This document shows, in pieces, positions 19,113-31,100 of a stretch of DNA of 64,000 nucleotides; positions within the stretch are counted from its first letter, which is position 1; each line of letters begins with the position of its first letter. The stretch spans positions 417,315-481,314 of the forward strand of contig VXBM01000095.1 of assembly GCA_013400155.1 (NCBI GenBank). The letters are read 5' to 3'. A program made the translations under genes and the position numbers. The stretch is from Helopsaltes ochotensis (taxonomy: Eukaryota > Chordata > Aves > Passeriformes > Locustellidae). Below the pieces are notes generated by a model, which was not told where the DNA came from, did not search any database, and was given only the letters and a program-made list of their open reading frames with translations.

Positions 19113-22100
19113 CTGTACGGCACAAAGCAAAAACTGAAGGGGGTTTGCAGACTCCAAGTGCCTCAGCTCCTGCAGCCTCCCCTGCCTGGGAAACGTTCAC
19201 GGTGCCCCGAGTGCTGAGGCCACAAAGCAGAGGGAGGAGTCACAGGAATGCTACAGGAGCCACAGCTTGCTCTGGGATGGCATAGAAGGATGGAGCAGAG
19301 AAAAACTCACCTCGTTTGGATTTTTTGGCAAAATTCTTTGTTTTGCCATGGAGGTGCTGTGGCCCTGCGATGGGTCAACCCTAAATAGTTGCTAAATAAC
19401 CTAAATACTGCTGCTCACTAGCGAGATAGATGCCATGGTCCCCCCCAACACTGCATGGCCGTGGGGCGTGGTGAGGGCAGGCTGTGGGACACGGGACACG
19501 GCAGCGATGCTCTGCTTGCACTGGGGGCAGCTCCTCCCTGACAGCCAGCTGTCACCCCTGTGGTGACACAGTGTCAGCCCTGGGAACATGAATGGCTCAG
19601 TGCTGGCGGATGGACACTGACCCTTCAGACAGCAGTGTCAGGTTCCCAGGGCTGTCTGGCCACTAAGGCACACAAACAGCAGCCATGCCAACAGCAGCCC
19701 TGCCAACAGCAGCCATGCTGTGCTCCCTTGTCCCCTTCCTCCTCCCAGCTGGCTCCAGCCATCACAGCTGCCACCAGCAGAAGCTGTGGTGTGTGTGACA
19801 GGGGAAGGAACACGTCACAGATCTCCCAAAGCCTCCAGCCCCCTGTCCCCCATGAAAACCCATATAGGATATACAGGGAAATGCAGCATTTTGCAGGTTT
19901 TTAGTACTGGGAGTCTGTTGGAGACTGAAATACAGCAACTCCTGTATCGGATGGAGCACTGGGCAAGCACCAGCAAACCAATGCTGGTGTTAATGTACTG
20001 CCTGTGGGCCACCAGGAGATCTGTGGGATTGGGTGTGAGGTTAATATAGGGAATACCTCTTCCTAAATTGTTCTGTTAGGTCCCAGATGAAGTAAGATAT
20101 GAAATACAGCTAAAATGTAGTGTCTGCAGGAGCTGCATGAAGGAGCACCTAACAGTAGGGGCAGTAAGAGGCCCACCTTGGCCAAATCCCCACTCCTTCC
20201 CTGGGACGGGGTCAGCAGTGAGGGAGGAGTTGTGCTCAGAGATGTGCAAATGAAAAACAACCCCCCACCATTCTGAGATACACCGGCCGCCCTGCCGCCC
20301 ACAGCCAGCCCTGGATGCAGCCCGAGGGGCCTGCCCTGGGCAGAGGCTTCTCCCGTGCCCCGTGCCAGCCTGCAGGGCCCTGCCCCGCCACGCCCGCGCC
20401 TCGGCGCCGCCTTACCCGTGATGATGAGGAGAATCCCAATCATCACCTGGAAGAAGAGGGAGATGCTGATGAGCACGATGAGGGTGGCGTAGTACTGGAA
20501 GGAGGTGCCCTGCTCCAGCACGGCCTTGAGCTGGGTGACGTTGGCCATGAAGAGCGCCACGTCCAGCATGCTCTCGGCCACGCTCTTCTTGGTGGCGTAG
20601 TGGTTGATGTTCATGGGCCCGGCCACCCGCAGGTGAGGGGTCACGCCCTGGGGAGACACGAGGAGCCACATGCATTGCTGAACCCACACACACATCTCTG
20701 TCCAGAGGGACGCTCTCCTCTCCCCGGGGTTTCTCTAGAAAGCCTGGGAAAGGGGCAAAGTTGCGTGTTCTAAATGTGTTGAGAGTACCCAGTTTCCCCG
20801 CACGGTTGCCTCATGGTATTAATAGGCACGAGATACTTGCTGTGATCAGGAGCTCAGCAAGGTTAAAAAAATAACGGGTATTTTCGTGGAAAACAAGCTT
20901 GTCCAGAGTTACAATAATGTAGATTATCCAAAAGCCAGGGATTTTGCAAGGAATATTAAATTCTCTTCCTTCAGGACACAGACAAAACTCAAACACACAG
21001 GGGATTAGAGACAGATCTTCTCTTTGGGTTGGGTGTTGTGTTTAATATCATTACCAGTGATCTGGATGAGAGGATGGAGTGCATCCTCAGTTTACAGGTG
21101 ACACCAGGCTGGGTGGGAGTGCTGAGCTGCTGAGGGGCAGAGGGGCTCTGCAGAGGGAGCTGCAGGGGCTGGACCAAGGGACTGAGGCCACTTGTGTGAG
21201 GCTGAACAAGATGAAGAGCTGGGTCCTGCACCTGGGCCACAACAGCTCCATCAAGCACTAACACTTGGGGAAGAGAGGCTGGAAGAGTGTCTGGCAGAAA
21301 AGGACCTGGAGATGCCGCTGGACATGAGGCAGCAGTGCCCGGCTGGCCAGGAAGGCCGTGGCACCTGGCCTGGATCAGGAATGGTGTGGCCAGCAGGAGC
21401 AGGACAGGGATCATCCCCTGCACTGGGCACTGGTGAGGCTGCACCTCAAATCCTGGGCTCAGTTTTTGTCCCCTCACACTTTGTCCAAAAGGACACTGAG
21501 GTGCTGGAGCCAGTCCAGAGGAGGGCAATGGAGCTGGTGAAGGGTGTGCAGAGTTAGTCCTGTGAGGAAGAGCTGAGGGAGCTGGGGGTGTTCAGCCTGG
21601 AGAAGAGGAGGCTCAGGAGGGATTACTGCTCTCTGCACTGGCTGGAAGGGGGCTGTAGCCAGGCGGGAGGCAGACTCTGCTCCCAAGTAAAAAGCAGTAG
21701 GAACAAGATGAACTGGCCTCAAGCTGCACCAGGGGAGGTTTAGACTGGACATTAGGAAAAATCTCTCTTCAGCAAAAGGCTTGTCAGACACTGGAACAGG
21801 CTGCCCAGGGAAATGGTTGAGTCACATCCCTGGAGGAATTCAAAAGACAAGCAGCTGTGGCACTTAGAGACATGGATTAGTGGTGGCCTTGGCAGTATTT
21901 AGATTAGTGACTGGACTTGATGATCCTAAAGGTCCTTTCCAACATAAACCATTCTATGATTCTATGACTGCCAGTGGCTGGGCTTTATACCTTCTCTGAA
22001 CAATTTCTGCTGGCTTCTGTCTTACACAAGGTGATAAAGCAGAGGAAATAGTCATGGGTTTGTCTCTGAAACTGACACCGTTTCTTCAAAACATCAGGCA

Positions 22101-25100
22101 CTGAAACGCAACAAGACAAGGGGTGGATTCCCTCACACCTAACCTTAATTAATCACTCAGGCAGGGTTTTTTTGGCAGTGGAAAGAAACAGCTGTTTACA
22201 AAAGCCAAATCTGCTGGTTGCCCTTAGCCTAATTGCAAGGTGTAGGTAATTTAGCTGCTTTTAGCCATCCATTGTTAAGTGAGTTCACCTGTTGCTCTCT
22301 TGACCCAAGTGATTAAAAAAACAACCCCAACAAAAAGAAAAAGTGGATTATAGTTTTCCATTCACCCAGATCATCACAGGCTGGTAATAAACCACCAGCA
22401 AAGCCAAGTTACAAGAGATTTAGACATATCTGCAACAAACTGTGCTCTTCTTTCTTTAAAAAAGAAGAAAAACAACATTTCCATACAGCAGAGAGGCTTC
22501 AGCTGTGAGCAATCAGCCTCCTGTCAGCTGCAGTAAGGATAAGCAGCCCTGCCCTCAGCACTGCCCGATGGGTTACCCTTAAAAACAGGGTAAGGGCCAG
22601 CCTGTGCCTCTCTTTTGCTCAGGAAAGGAGGAGAGATTTCTTCGGGTGCACCCTGGAAGTGCCTACGTTCAATGGTGAGTTCTGTTTTGCTCCTTTTGTA
22701 CCAGATAAAGTATAAAATGTAATCTTTTCTCTGTGCTCTGGACAGGTCTCTGGGGAAGGGTCATGGCTGGTGTGTTATGCTGTGACCTGGGGTCTCTTGG
22801 AACAACCCTGGCCAAGAGTGGCTCTCTTTGATTTGGGGGAGTGTGAGCAGAGGCAGTGATGCTGGGAGAGCAGTGCATGTGGGGGGGTCTGATGCTGAAA
22901 TTGGGGCTGCGTTTTGGAAGGGGGTTGTGGCCCCAGTCTGGTGGTCACCCTGGTGTGACAAAGCCATGTAGGATAGAGTGGGAAGGGCTGTGTCTGTTTT
23001 GAGCTATTGGTGAACTGTGATCCCTGACAAGGGCCTTGCTTGGGGTAGGAAAGGGCTTTTGGTTTGGTTGGGGTTTTTTAAATATGGTAGCTCAAAGCAT
23101 TTGGTTCTTACAGTTTCTGGCAGTGACACTGCTGTGGTTACACGGCTCCTTTGCAAAGCCTGTATTTCTTGCTGTAGAAGGTAAAAGATACTGGAAGGAG
23201 GTAAAAGTGGAAGTCTAAAGAACTGGTAAAAGCTCTAGGGCTGTGTGTAGGTGTTAGAGACTGAAACATTACAGCATGGTGTCAGGGGCAGAATAGAGGC
23301 ATCTTGAGAAAAGGAGGCCAGCAAAAGGTCATGTTCTGTGGAGGCATTTTAAAAACCTGTATTGAGGGACTGCTCCCCCTTAGATGGTTTAAAAACATGT
23401 GATCCTGGTGAAACAGAGAGGAACCAATAGAAAATGGTGCAGGGTTGGTGATTTGATCCCTCTCATCTGTTGTTTTCCTTATTCGTAAAGAATCAGCCCC
23501 CCTCCTTGCAGCGTGACAAGGCTGAGCATTGATAGTTTATCTCTGTGTAACGATGAGTTAAGGGTGTGAGAACAAGGGCGCTGTACAAACAGGGCAGAGC
23601 TGCTGTTAAATGAGCGACTGGTACCAGGAGGCTGAGAGGTCTGTTTCTGGCTCCTTAGTGGGGAAAAATAAAGCTCGTCAGGAGCTCTTGCTGAATGAAA
23701 ACACATCCTTTGGAGCTGCCCTCGTGCTCTTTTACCTGGAGTGTGAAATGGGGCAGGGTTGCAACGTCCTGAGCTCTGTGTCCCAGGTGATCAGGCAGTG
23801 AAAACAGACAGGTTTGTTGTGGATTTTTCTCCCATGGGTGAGTGTGATGGCATGTTCCTATGGGGGATATGAAAACACAGGCAGGTGCTGCTCTCCTGTG
23901 TGGAGTAACTGGAACTGGGAATCCTTCACAATGGAAAAGGTGTGACTCCAGATTCAAAGTTCTGTCAGTCCACGCAGATCCAGAAAGATCTCCAAAAGGA
24001 TAATGGATGATAGAAGTTGGACACTAAACTTGGATCTGGGTAGCAGTGATGACCACACACCTGCTCACCCGGTGGGTTGGGATTCCCTTGCAGAGTTTTG
24101 AGTGTCAGCTCATGGGTGAGGAAGCAGGCCTGTGCACAGCCACATGTGCAAGGGAAATGGCACCCAAGGAGAACTTTGGCCAATACTAACGAGATTGTGA
24201 ACTTGCTGAGGAAAAGGCTGTTTTTCTTCAGTATTCTGGCAGCTTTCCATAAACAGAAGTAGTGGCAAACCTCACTGTGGGTACTGTAGGTGGAAGGAAA
24301 ATGGAGTGTTCAGGGCCAGTCTCCCCTCCTCAGCCTCTGAGGAGGCTCTTGGCTAGCCCAGTTGTGCTTAGGGTTTTTTCCTTTTCATATAGCCATCTGT
24401 TCTGCTCACCAGGGGTCCTGCGTGGAGCCAAGTGTTGCCTTCAGTTCATATTACATAAATCCCAGAATATAAATCAGAGGTGCTTTCCTAGTATCTCTCC
24501 CCGTGTATCAGACTGGTCATGATGGAGATCTAGCTCTGAGGTGTCCTTACGCTTCTGTGACAGGTCACTGCTGAGTTTAACACAGAACCAACTGACACTG
24601 TTTGGATGTGAGTTCTCAACCCAAAAAGTGACTTCCAGCAGCCGGAGGCCAGTGCCTCCTCAGGAGTGGAAGCCTAGGCAAGTGGCAGGCACAGGTTCTG
24701 TGGGACTTGACGAGCACTGCTCCTCTTCTGTGGTCTTTCCATTGGCTTTGTCTGCCTCCTGTGTTTCACCTCATTCCTGCGAGCAAACCCGCTGAGGTCT
24801 CTTGGGCGGAGGTGTCACCGCAGCGCAGCGTTTATCCCTCACCCTTGAGCCCAGGGCTGCCGAAGGAGGGCAGCTCTGCCCCCGGAGGGTGCCGGTGCCT
24901 CCGGCTGAGGCTGCCAGCAGAGCCTGTCCCGTTCCCCGGCTGGCAGGGAGGGATGCTCCGCTCTCACTGCGGCTCCGGGACGCGCTGGCGGAGCGGGAGG
25001 CGGGCAGCAGACCCGGCTGGGGCTGCGGGGACCTGGGGAGGCCGCGGGCAGGGCTGGCAGAGCCTGGAGGCCCGGCAGGCAGGGCAGGGCTCTCTCCCTC

Positions 25101-28100
25101 GCCCTGCGGCAGCCGCAGCTTTGTCGCACCGTGTGCGCTCTCTGCCCTCCATCTCTGCCGCTCCGTGTTCTCCTCACCTCGTTCCTCCCGCACGCCCTCT
25201 CTGCCCGCCTGCATCTCCAGCTCAGCTCCTCCTCCCCGCCTCGATTCTCTCCTTTCCCATCCCCTTCTCGCCCTGTGCCTTTTCCCTTGCCTGTCTTTCC
25301 CCTTTTTCCTGCCGCCCAGCCCTTGTGCCCCGCGCCCCTCGCTCGCTGTCTCTCGCTCTCCCCTCTGGCACTCCGCTGCTGTCTGGCGAGTTTCTCCAAT
25401 CTCTGCACTCTGACGCCACTCAAGGCTTCCTATGCTACAGGGCAACATAAATTATGTATCACTCAAATAACTGTCTCACCAAATCTATATTAAACTCCCT
25501 CGTTAAGTGTATTTATGATACGGAATTGAAGGGATCCAGGAACCGGCTGGCAGGCTGCAGGGCTGAGCTGGAATACAAGATAATTTTTCTTTTCCAAGTA
25601 GCTGGGATGAGGACAAGGTGGGAAGGGTGGTGGCAGTGCTGGGGGAGCCTCCATCCGCAGATTAGGAGCAGTTTGTGGGTTTGGGGCTCAAGAACTGCTT
25701 GGCACCATCCATTACAATGTGCTGATGCGTGATCTCTGAATGTTGAGCAGGAGCAGTCGGGTGTGTGTGTGCGGGGGGGACAGCTCTTTGAATATATGGA
25801 ACTGGGAGTGCACTCAAAAGGATTAGTGGGAACAATTATTTCCAAAGTCAGGGTATAGAAGCCACAGCCTATTCAAGTCACTAGTGTTTTATCCCAGTGT
25901 TTTGGGGGAGGAAAAAAAAAGGGGGGCAGGGGAGAAGTAAAAAGAAAAGGGGCAGGAGAAGACTAAAAACAGCTTTAGAAGAAAAAAATTCAAAGTAGGT
26001 TAGCAGAGAAAATGAGTTTATAAAAAATGGAAGAGCAGCCGGGAGGCACAACAGTAACTACTGCATTGTGCTTACAAAGCTAAACACGTTAAGATGAATA
26101 AATCCCCAAGCTGGATGGCTTATGGCCCAAAATATTAAGAAAAGCTGGGTCTGATTGCAGGCTGCTGCCAGATCCAAAGAGCAAATATGTTCATATAAAT
26201 CATTTTAATACAAAACAGTCATAAAGCAAGGTCCTAAAACTGAACTCCTTCCAAGTCTAAGCATGTTTGTTTCCAATGTTGAGGGGTCAGGTTGATTTCT
26301 AAAGCTGAGAGAACATAGTAACAGCTGTACTGGATCAGAGCAGAGGTCCAGTTCCCCTCTGACTGTGGTTTGTAGCAGCTGTCTGAGGAGGGGAAGAGAA
26401 AAATCAGAATGGGACAAGCATATAGCAATGCTCCCTTGTGATCTATCTCTGTATTTAGGGCTGCTCCAGCCCTGGCCTGATGTTGCTTTTCATGTGAGGT
26501 AGCCCAAGGTTAATTTGTCATTTGCCATGTGCTCAGGGCATCCTGGTTGCTCTCCCTGGATTTTAGTTTTCCCTATCTGTGAAGTAACACAAATCCTCGT
26601 GTGGGTGATGTGTAGGGGGAGAGAGAGATGGGTGAGATCTCGTAGAAGTGCAGTATGTTCCTGTGTTCTGAACATAATCCACCTGGACTGAATTCGTCCT
26701 GCAGGGAAGCCCCTGAAGCTGATGAAATCAGGTAGATGATTTTCTCATTCCCGGGGTGGTTTACATCTTGCAGCATTTCCCCCTCTCACACAGAAAGGAA
26801 GCTGTGTGAATCCAGGTGGAAAGAGGGAAGATGCTGACTGAGGGTTTTGACAGAGGTGATGGCAGTGCAGCCATGAGCAGTGGGGCTCGGGGGTTCTGCT
26901 CTCCCACCTGCAGGTGCTGTACACACCACCGGCCACGGGCAGAGGTGCCTCATCTCCTCCTTGGGCATTCTCCAAAGGAGAAAAGCTCCTCTATGCAAGG
27001 CAGCTCTTGAGCATGTAAGTGGTAGCTCTGAAAGGGCCTGCCAGTCTGCTGGAAACCTTTACAGGGCCAGGGTTACAAAGCAATGGAAGTCACTCCGTGA
27101 GATGCCTTAGAGGCCTCGAGGTGTTCCCTTCTGAGCAGCTGAGGTTGAGCTTTTGTCCCTCTGAGCCTGTAGGCAGGTGAAGTGGTCAGTACAATGGCTC
27201 TCTGCTCCTCTCAGGAAGACCTGCCCCTGCAGTTGGGGTCAAGAAGGAGCTACCCTCCGTTGCAGAGGCAGGGGACACGTCCCACAAGGAGGGGATGGGT
27301 CTGTTTTCAGAATCAAGTGGCACCCAGACACCTCACCACATGGTGTGTGTGTCCTGTTCTGGCAGGCACAGGCTTGCTGAAGAGCACACAGGCAGCCTGC
27401 AGCAGAAGTAACCCAGCATCTGATCCAGTTTTCTGACAGATGCAGCATCACCTCCCTTCCTTCAGACTGCAGCTTCCTGAGCCCTTTCACTGTTGGAACC
27501 AAAAAATCCCCCCCTCTGCCTCTTCCTTTCCAGTTTTCCTCTTTCATTGGTACATTCAGTGTCTTTTCTTTGGGGGGACACAGGCATTGTTCAGGGGATG
27601 ATTGTGCACAGGAAATGTTCAGCTTTCTCTGCAGTCTTGCTGCTCTTAACTGAAGTTACGTGACTCTGAACCAACAGGAAAATCCAGGTGGGGTTTTGTG
27701 CCAGAACCTGTATTTTTGGCCATATGAGACAGAAACCTGAAGCAGAAAAAACCTTGAGATGGAATTACCTCACATCAAAAGGCACACACAAAAAAAAGAA
27801 AAAGGCTTCTAGTTTGTAAAACTGATGTGAGAATAGACTATTAAGCTTAAAAAAAAAAAAAAAGGCAAGCAGGGGAAGGGGGAACTATTTAATTCAATAA
27901 ATGGTTGGATGAGGCATATTAACTGTTAACTGGGTCACCAAGGGAGCCCCTCTTAGTTCAGAGCAAAGGAAGGATGCAACACAACATGCACTGAAACCCC
28001 TGGATGCAGAAGGGAAATCTGAAATTAGCAGATCCAGTGCTGTGTTGCTTTTTAAGAGTTTCATAATTTAAAAGCTGGGCCAAGGCCCTGCCTTAGAATA

Positions 28101-31100
28101 CAGTACAGTAAAGCTCATGGGGGAGGTTTAAGGTGGTTATGGAATGATAGAATGGAAGGTTTTCCTTGGTAATTAAAAATATTAAGTTTGGCTTCTCATT
28201 GTCTTCCTGGAGTCCTTTCAAGGGTGGGGTCATTCTGTTGTTTGGGTTTATAGCTTGCTATATTGACAGAAGGATTCATAGGATGAGATTGTTTTTGCTT
28301 TTCCTTCCCACCCTCCAGTCCAGCTTGATGGTGCTGTAAGAGTTAGAATGCTAAGTTCAGGGCAATGATTTAATGGGCTATAAAAATGGCCATTGGTAGA
28401 TCAGTACTTTAAACATAAAATGTGAATTACTGCTGGGCAGAGATCAGAAGTGAAACAGCTGGTGGGCAGCAATATCTCCCACTTGGGAAAAATGGTACTG
28501 GGACTTCCCAGTCTGACTTCCACTGAGTTCTATGGAAGCTAAACAATCAAAACATTTATCTTTGTCCATCTCAGCCATAGTTCACAATGCTAAATTAAAT
28601 TATACTCCAAAAGGGTGGCCCTGAAAGCATCACCATTAAGGTACTTTGTTATCCCTTGCCTCTGCTATTACACTGCCGATTTTTTCCCAGTGGATTATGC
28701 ATTTGGATGTAACTATGACTAAAAAGGGTTATATGCCTTCTAGACAGGCATTCTAGGTTAGGAGGTATTGCAGAAGTGCACTGAATAATTTGGAAACTTC
28801 TCTGAGCAGCTGCACAGCAGGGATTGACGTCTAAGGGCAAAGAGTTCAGAAATCATAATTCTTTGGTCTTCAAAGATGGTAATGGAACTCATTTAAGATA
28901 GTGCTGGAAGTATCCGTACAGTAAAAGAAATGCAGCAACTGTAGAGCTCTTTCTCATTTTTCTTCCATTAATTATCTATTAAATTTTACTTTTGTTTTAA
29001 TTTTATGCTTTCATATTGCATTTTAAACAATACACAAGACCCTGGACTAAGTTGTGACTGGAAGGTAACAGTGAATGATGTTTACAAAGCTTGGGAGGGG
29101 AACGGTAGAAAGAGCTACTTCAGAAGTTTGTCATGCATGTAAAACTGGCTCTCATTAAATGTGATGTGTTTTTTTAATGGTGGTTGTAGCCCCAGATTGT
29201 GTTCTTTTGAATATTGGATACAAACCACGTGACACACATTCTTCCTATAAAATTTCTCCTCAGTTAAAACTGTCTCTCCCGCTTTAACACTACATGTCCT
29301 GAATGTCAATTTTAGCTCCCTCAAGTCTTCAGTTTTTCTTTCCTGCACTGCCAGAAGGTCACTGCAGTAGGGCTTGAAGAGATTTTATGTTTTGGGCTCA
29401 GATTCTCATGCAGCTGATGCTGTGGCTGTTCTGTTTTATGGAAAAGGAACATTAAAGATCAGATTAGAGGGTGGTTTAGAAATAAAATTGGCCTTAACCT
29501 AAATTCTGTGCAACCTCACTTGCTGATGGCACACGGAATGCAAGCAAACATAAACTTCATTCTCCTCTTTCAGTTTTTAAAGCAATGATTTAGAGCAATT
29601 GTGCTGTGAAAGAAGTGTTAAGTGCTGTAAAGCCTTAAATGGTGCCGGTCTGCTTGTCCCAGGTCTGGTAGGAAAAGGCACCTCCACCATCACTTTCTAC
29701 CCCAGGTCACAGACAAAACAGCTTAGGGTACCACGTCCCGAGATCAGAGAAAGTGAGCCCGGAATTGGGGTTGGGTGCTTTTTTGGTCCAAAAGTGTGGA
29801 GGGCTTTCTAGGTTTGGAATAGAAATGAGTCAGTCAGCATTCATGGGGTACTAAGAAAGCTCCTGTGGCTGAAGCTGTGCCTGTGGGCAGGGGTGGCTGG
29901 TTCCTGCCAGGGGAGCCAGGGTGTCCTGCGTGGGTTTGTCCCTGAGCACAGCAGCAGTGATTGATTCACGTCCCTGGGCACAGCAGCAGGACACCAGACC
30001 ATCCAGCATTCCAGACTCATGGAAGCAGTAACTGATTTATACATCTCCCACTTCAGGATGAGCAGTGGTCTCTCCTAACCATCAGGCTAAAAGTTCCTTT
30101 AGTGAGCCTGGCAGGGCTGGAACTTCTGGTACAACCAGAGGGAACTCCTCAGCCACAGTGCCCTGCTCAGGCAGCAGTGCAGGAAAATACTGCTCTCTGA
30201 AAAATTATACTGTCTGAGGCCTTGGGAGTCACTTGGAAGGAGGTGGATGAAATCAACTCCGAGCTTCATTATGCTGACGCTTGTGCAGTGTCACAGGAAG
30301 TGCTTTGCATGGGGAAGCCAAAGCAGCATTTAAGCAAATGGCTGTGGGTTGCCTCTTGCCTGCAGCTCCTGGGAGGCAGGGCCTGGTTGATGTGTGCCTG
30401 GCTCCGTGGCCAGCTGTGTTCCTGCCGAAAGCTGGGGGGAAAAAGATCCCCTGGAGCTGGCAGGGAGTGGGCAGCCCTGGGGTGTGGCTGTCTGTCCAAG
30501 GGTGCTGATTAATAACTCCTATTGGCTGTGGATTTGGCACGCTTTCAGCATTTGCGGGGATTTGAGGCAATCTTCTCTAGTGTAATTAATTAAGATTAAT
30601 TTAATTAGACTGTAAAAATAAATTAAGAGAAGCAGAGCCCAGTTCAGCTGGAGCTGTGCTTGCTTTGACAATCAAAACAATGCTTTGGATCAGTTTCCTT
30701 GAATTAATCTCAAACAAGGAGTTTCCCTGTTCAGTATCCTTGCTGACAGCAGAATTGTCTTCAGGAGGAAGAATGTTAAATCACCACATTGGAGGGGAAA
30801 AAATCCCCCCAAAAACCAAACCCGCATGCACACACACACCCTAAGATAAGATAAATCTAGAACTGCACTTGGTCATTGGACACACCTGGTGGTTGTGAGA
30901 TTAGTTAGTGATGTCTGAGATTATAGCAGCAGCCATGGATGCCCAAATAGAATGAAACCATCACTGCTGACAAGGCAGGAGAGCTCAGATGGACATCCAG
31001 GTCTGTCACAGCAGTCACATCACTCAGGTGTGTCACATCTTAATGTGGAAAGTGAGATGAAACATTCAAACCATGGCCAGGCAGGAATTCAGGAGCGGTC

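Noticed and set aside
20063..20695. 210-codon uninterrupted NINJ2 frame as a single-exon protein
   Set aside because: Only 20,416-20,647 matches the ninjurin family; the rest is read-through into introns beyond clear GT-AG sites.
24707..25450. Open frames of about 200-250 codons on both strands in the CpG-rich segment
   Set aside because: Overlapping frames on both strands are expected in GC-rich DNA; no motif, no splice partner and low-complexity products.
28141..28165. ATGATAGAATGG as an inverted CR1 tail
   Set aside because: The adjoining sequence does not continue into the CR1 3' region, so the match is too short.
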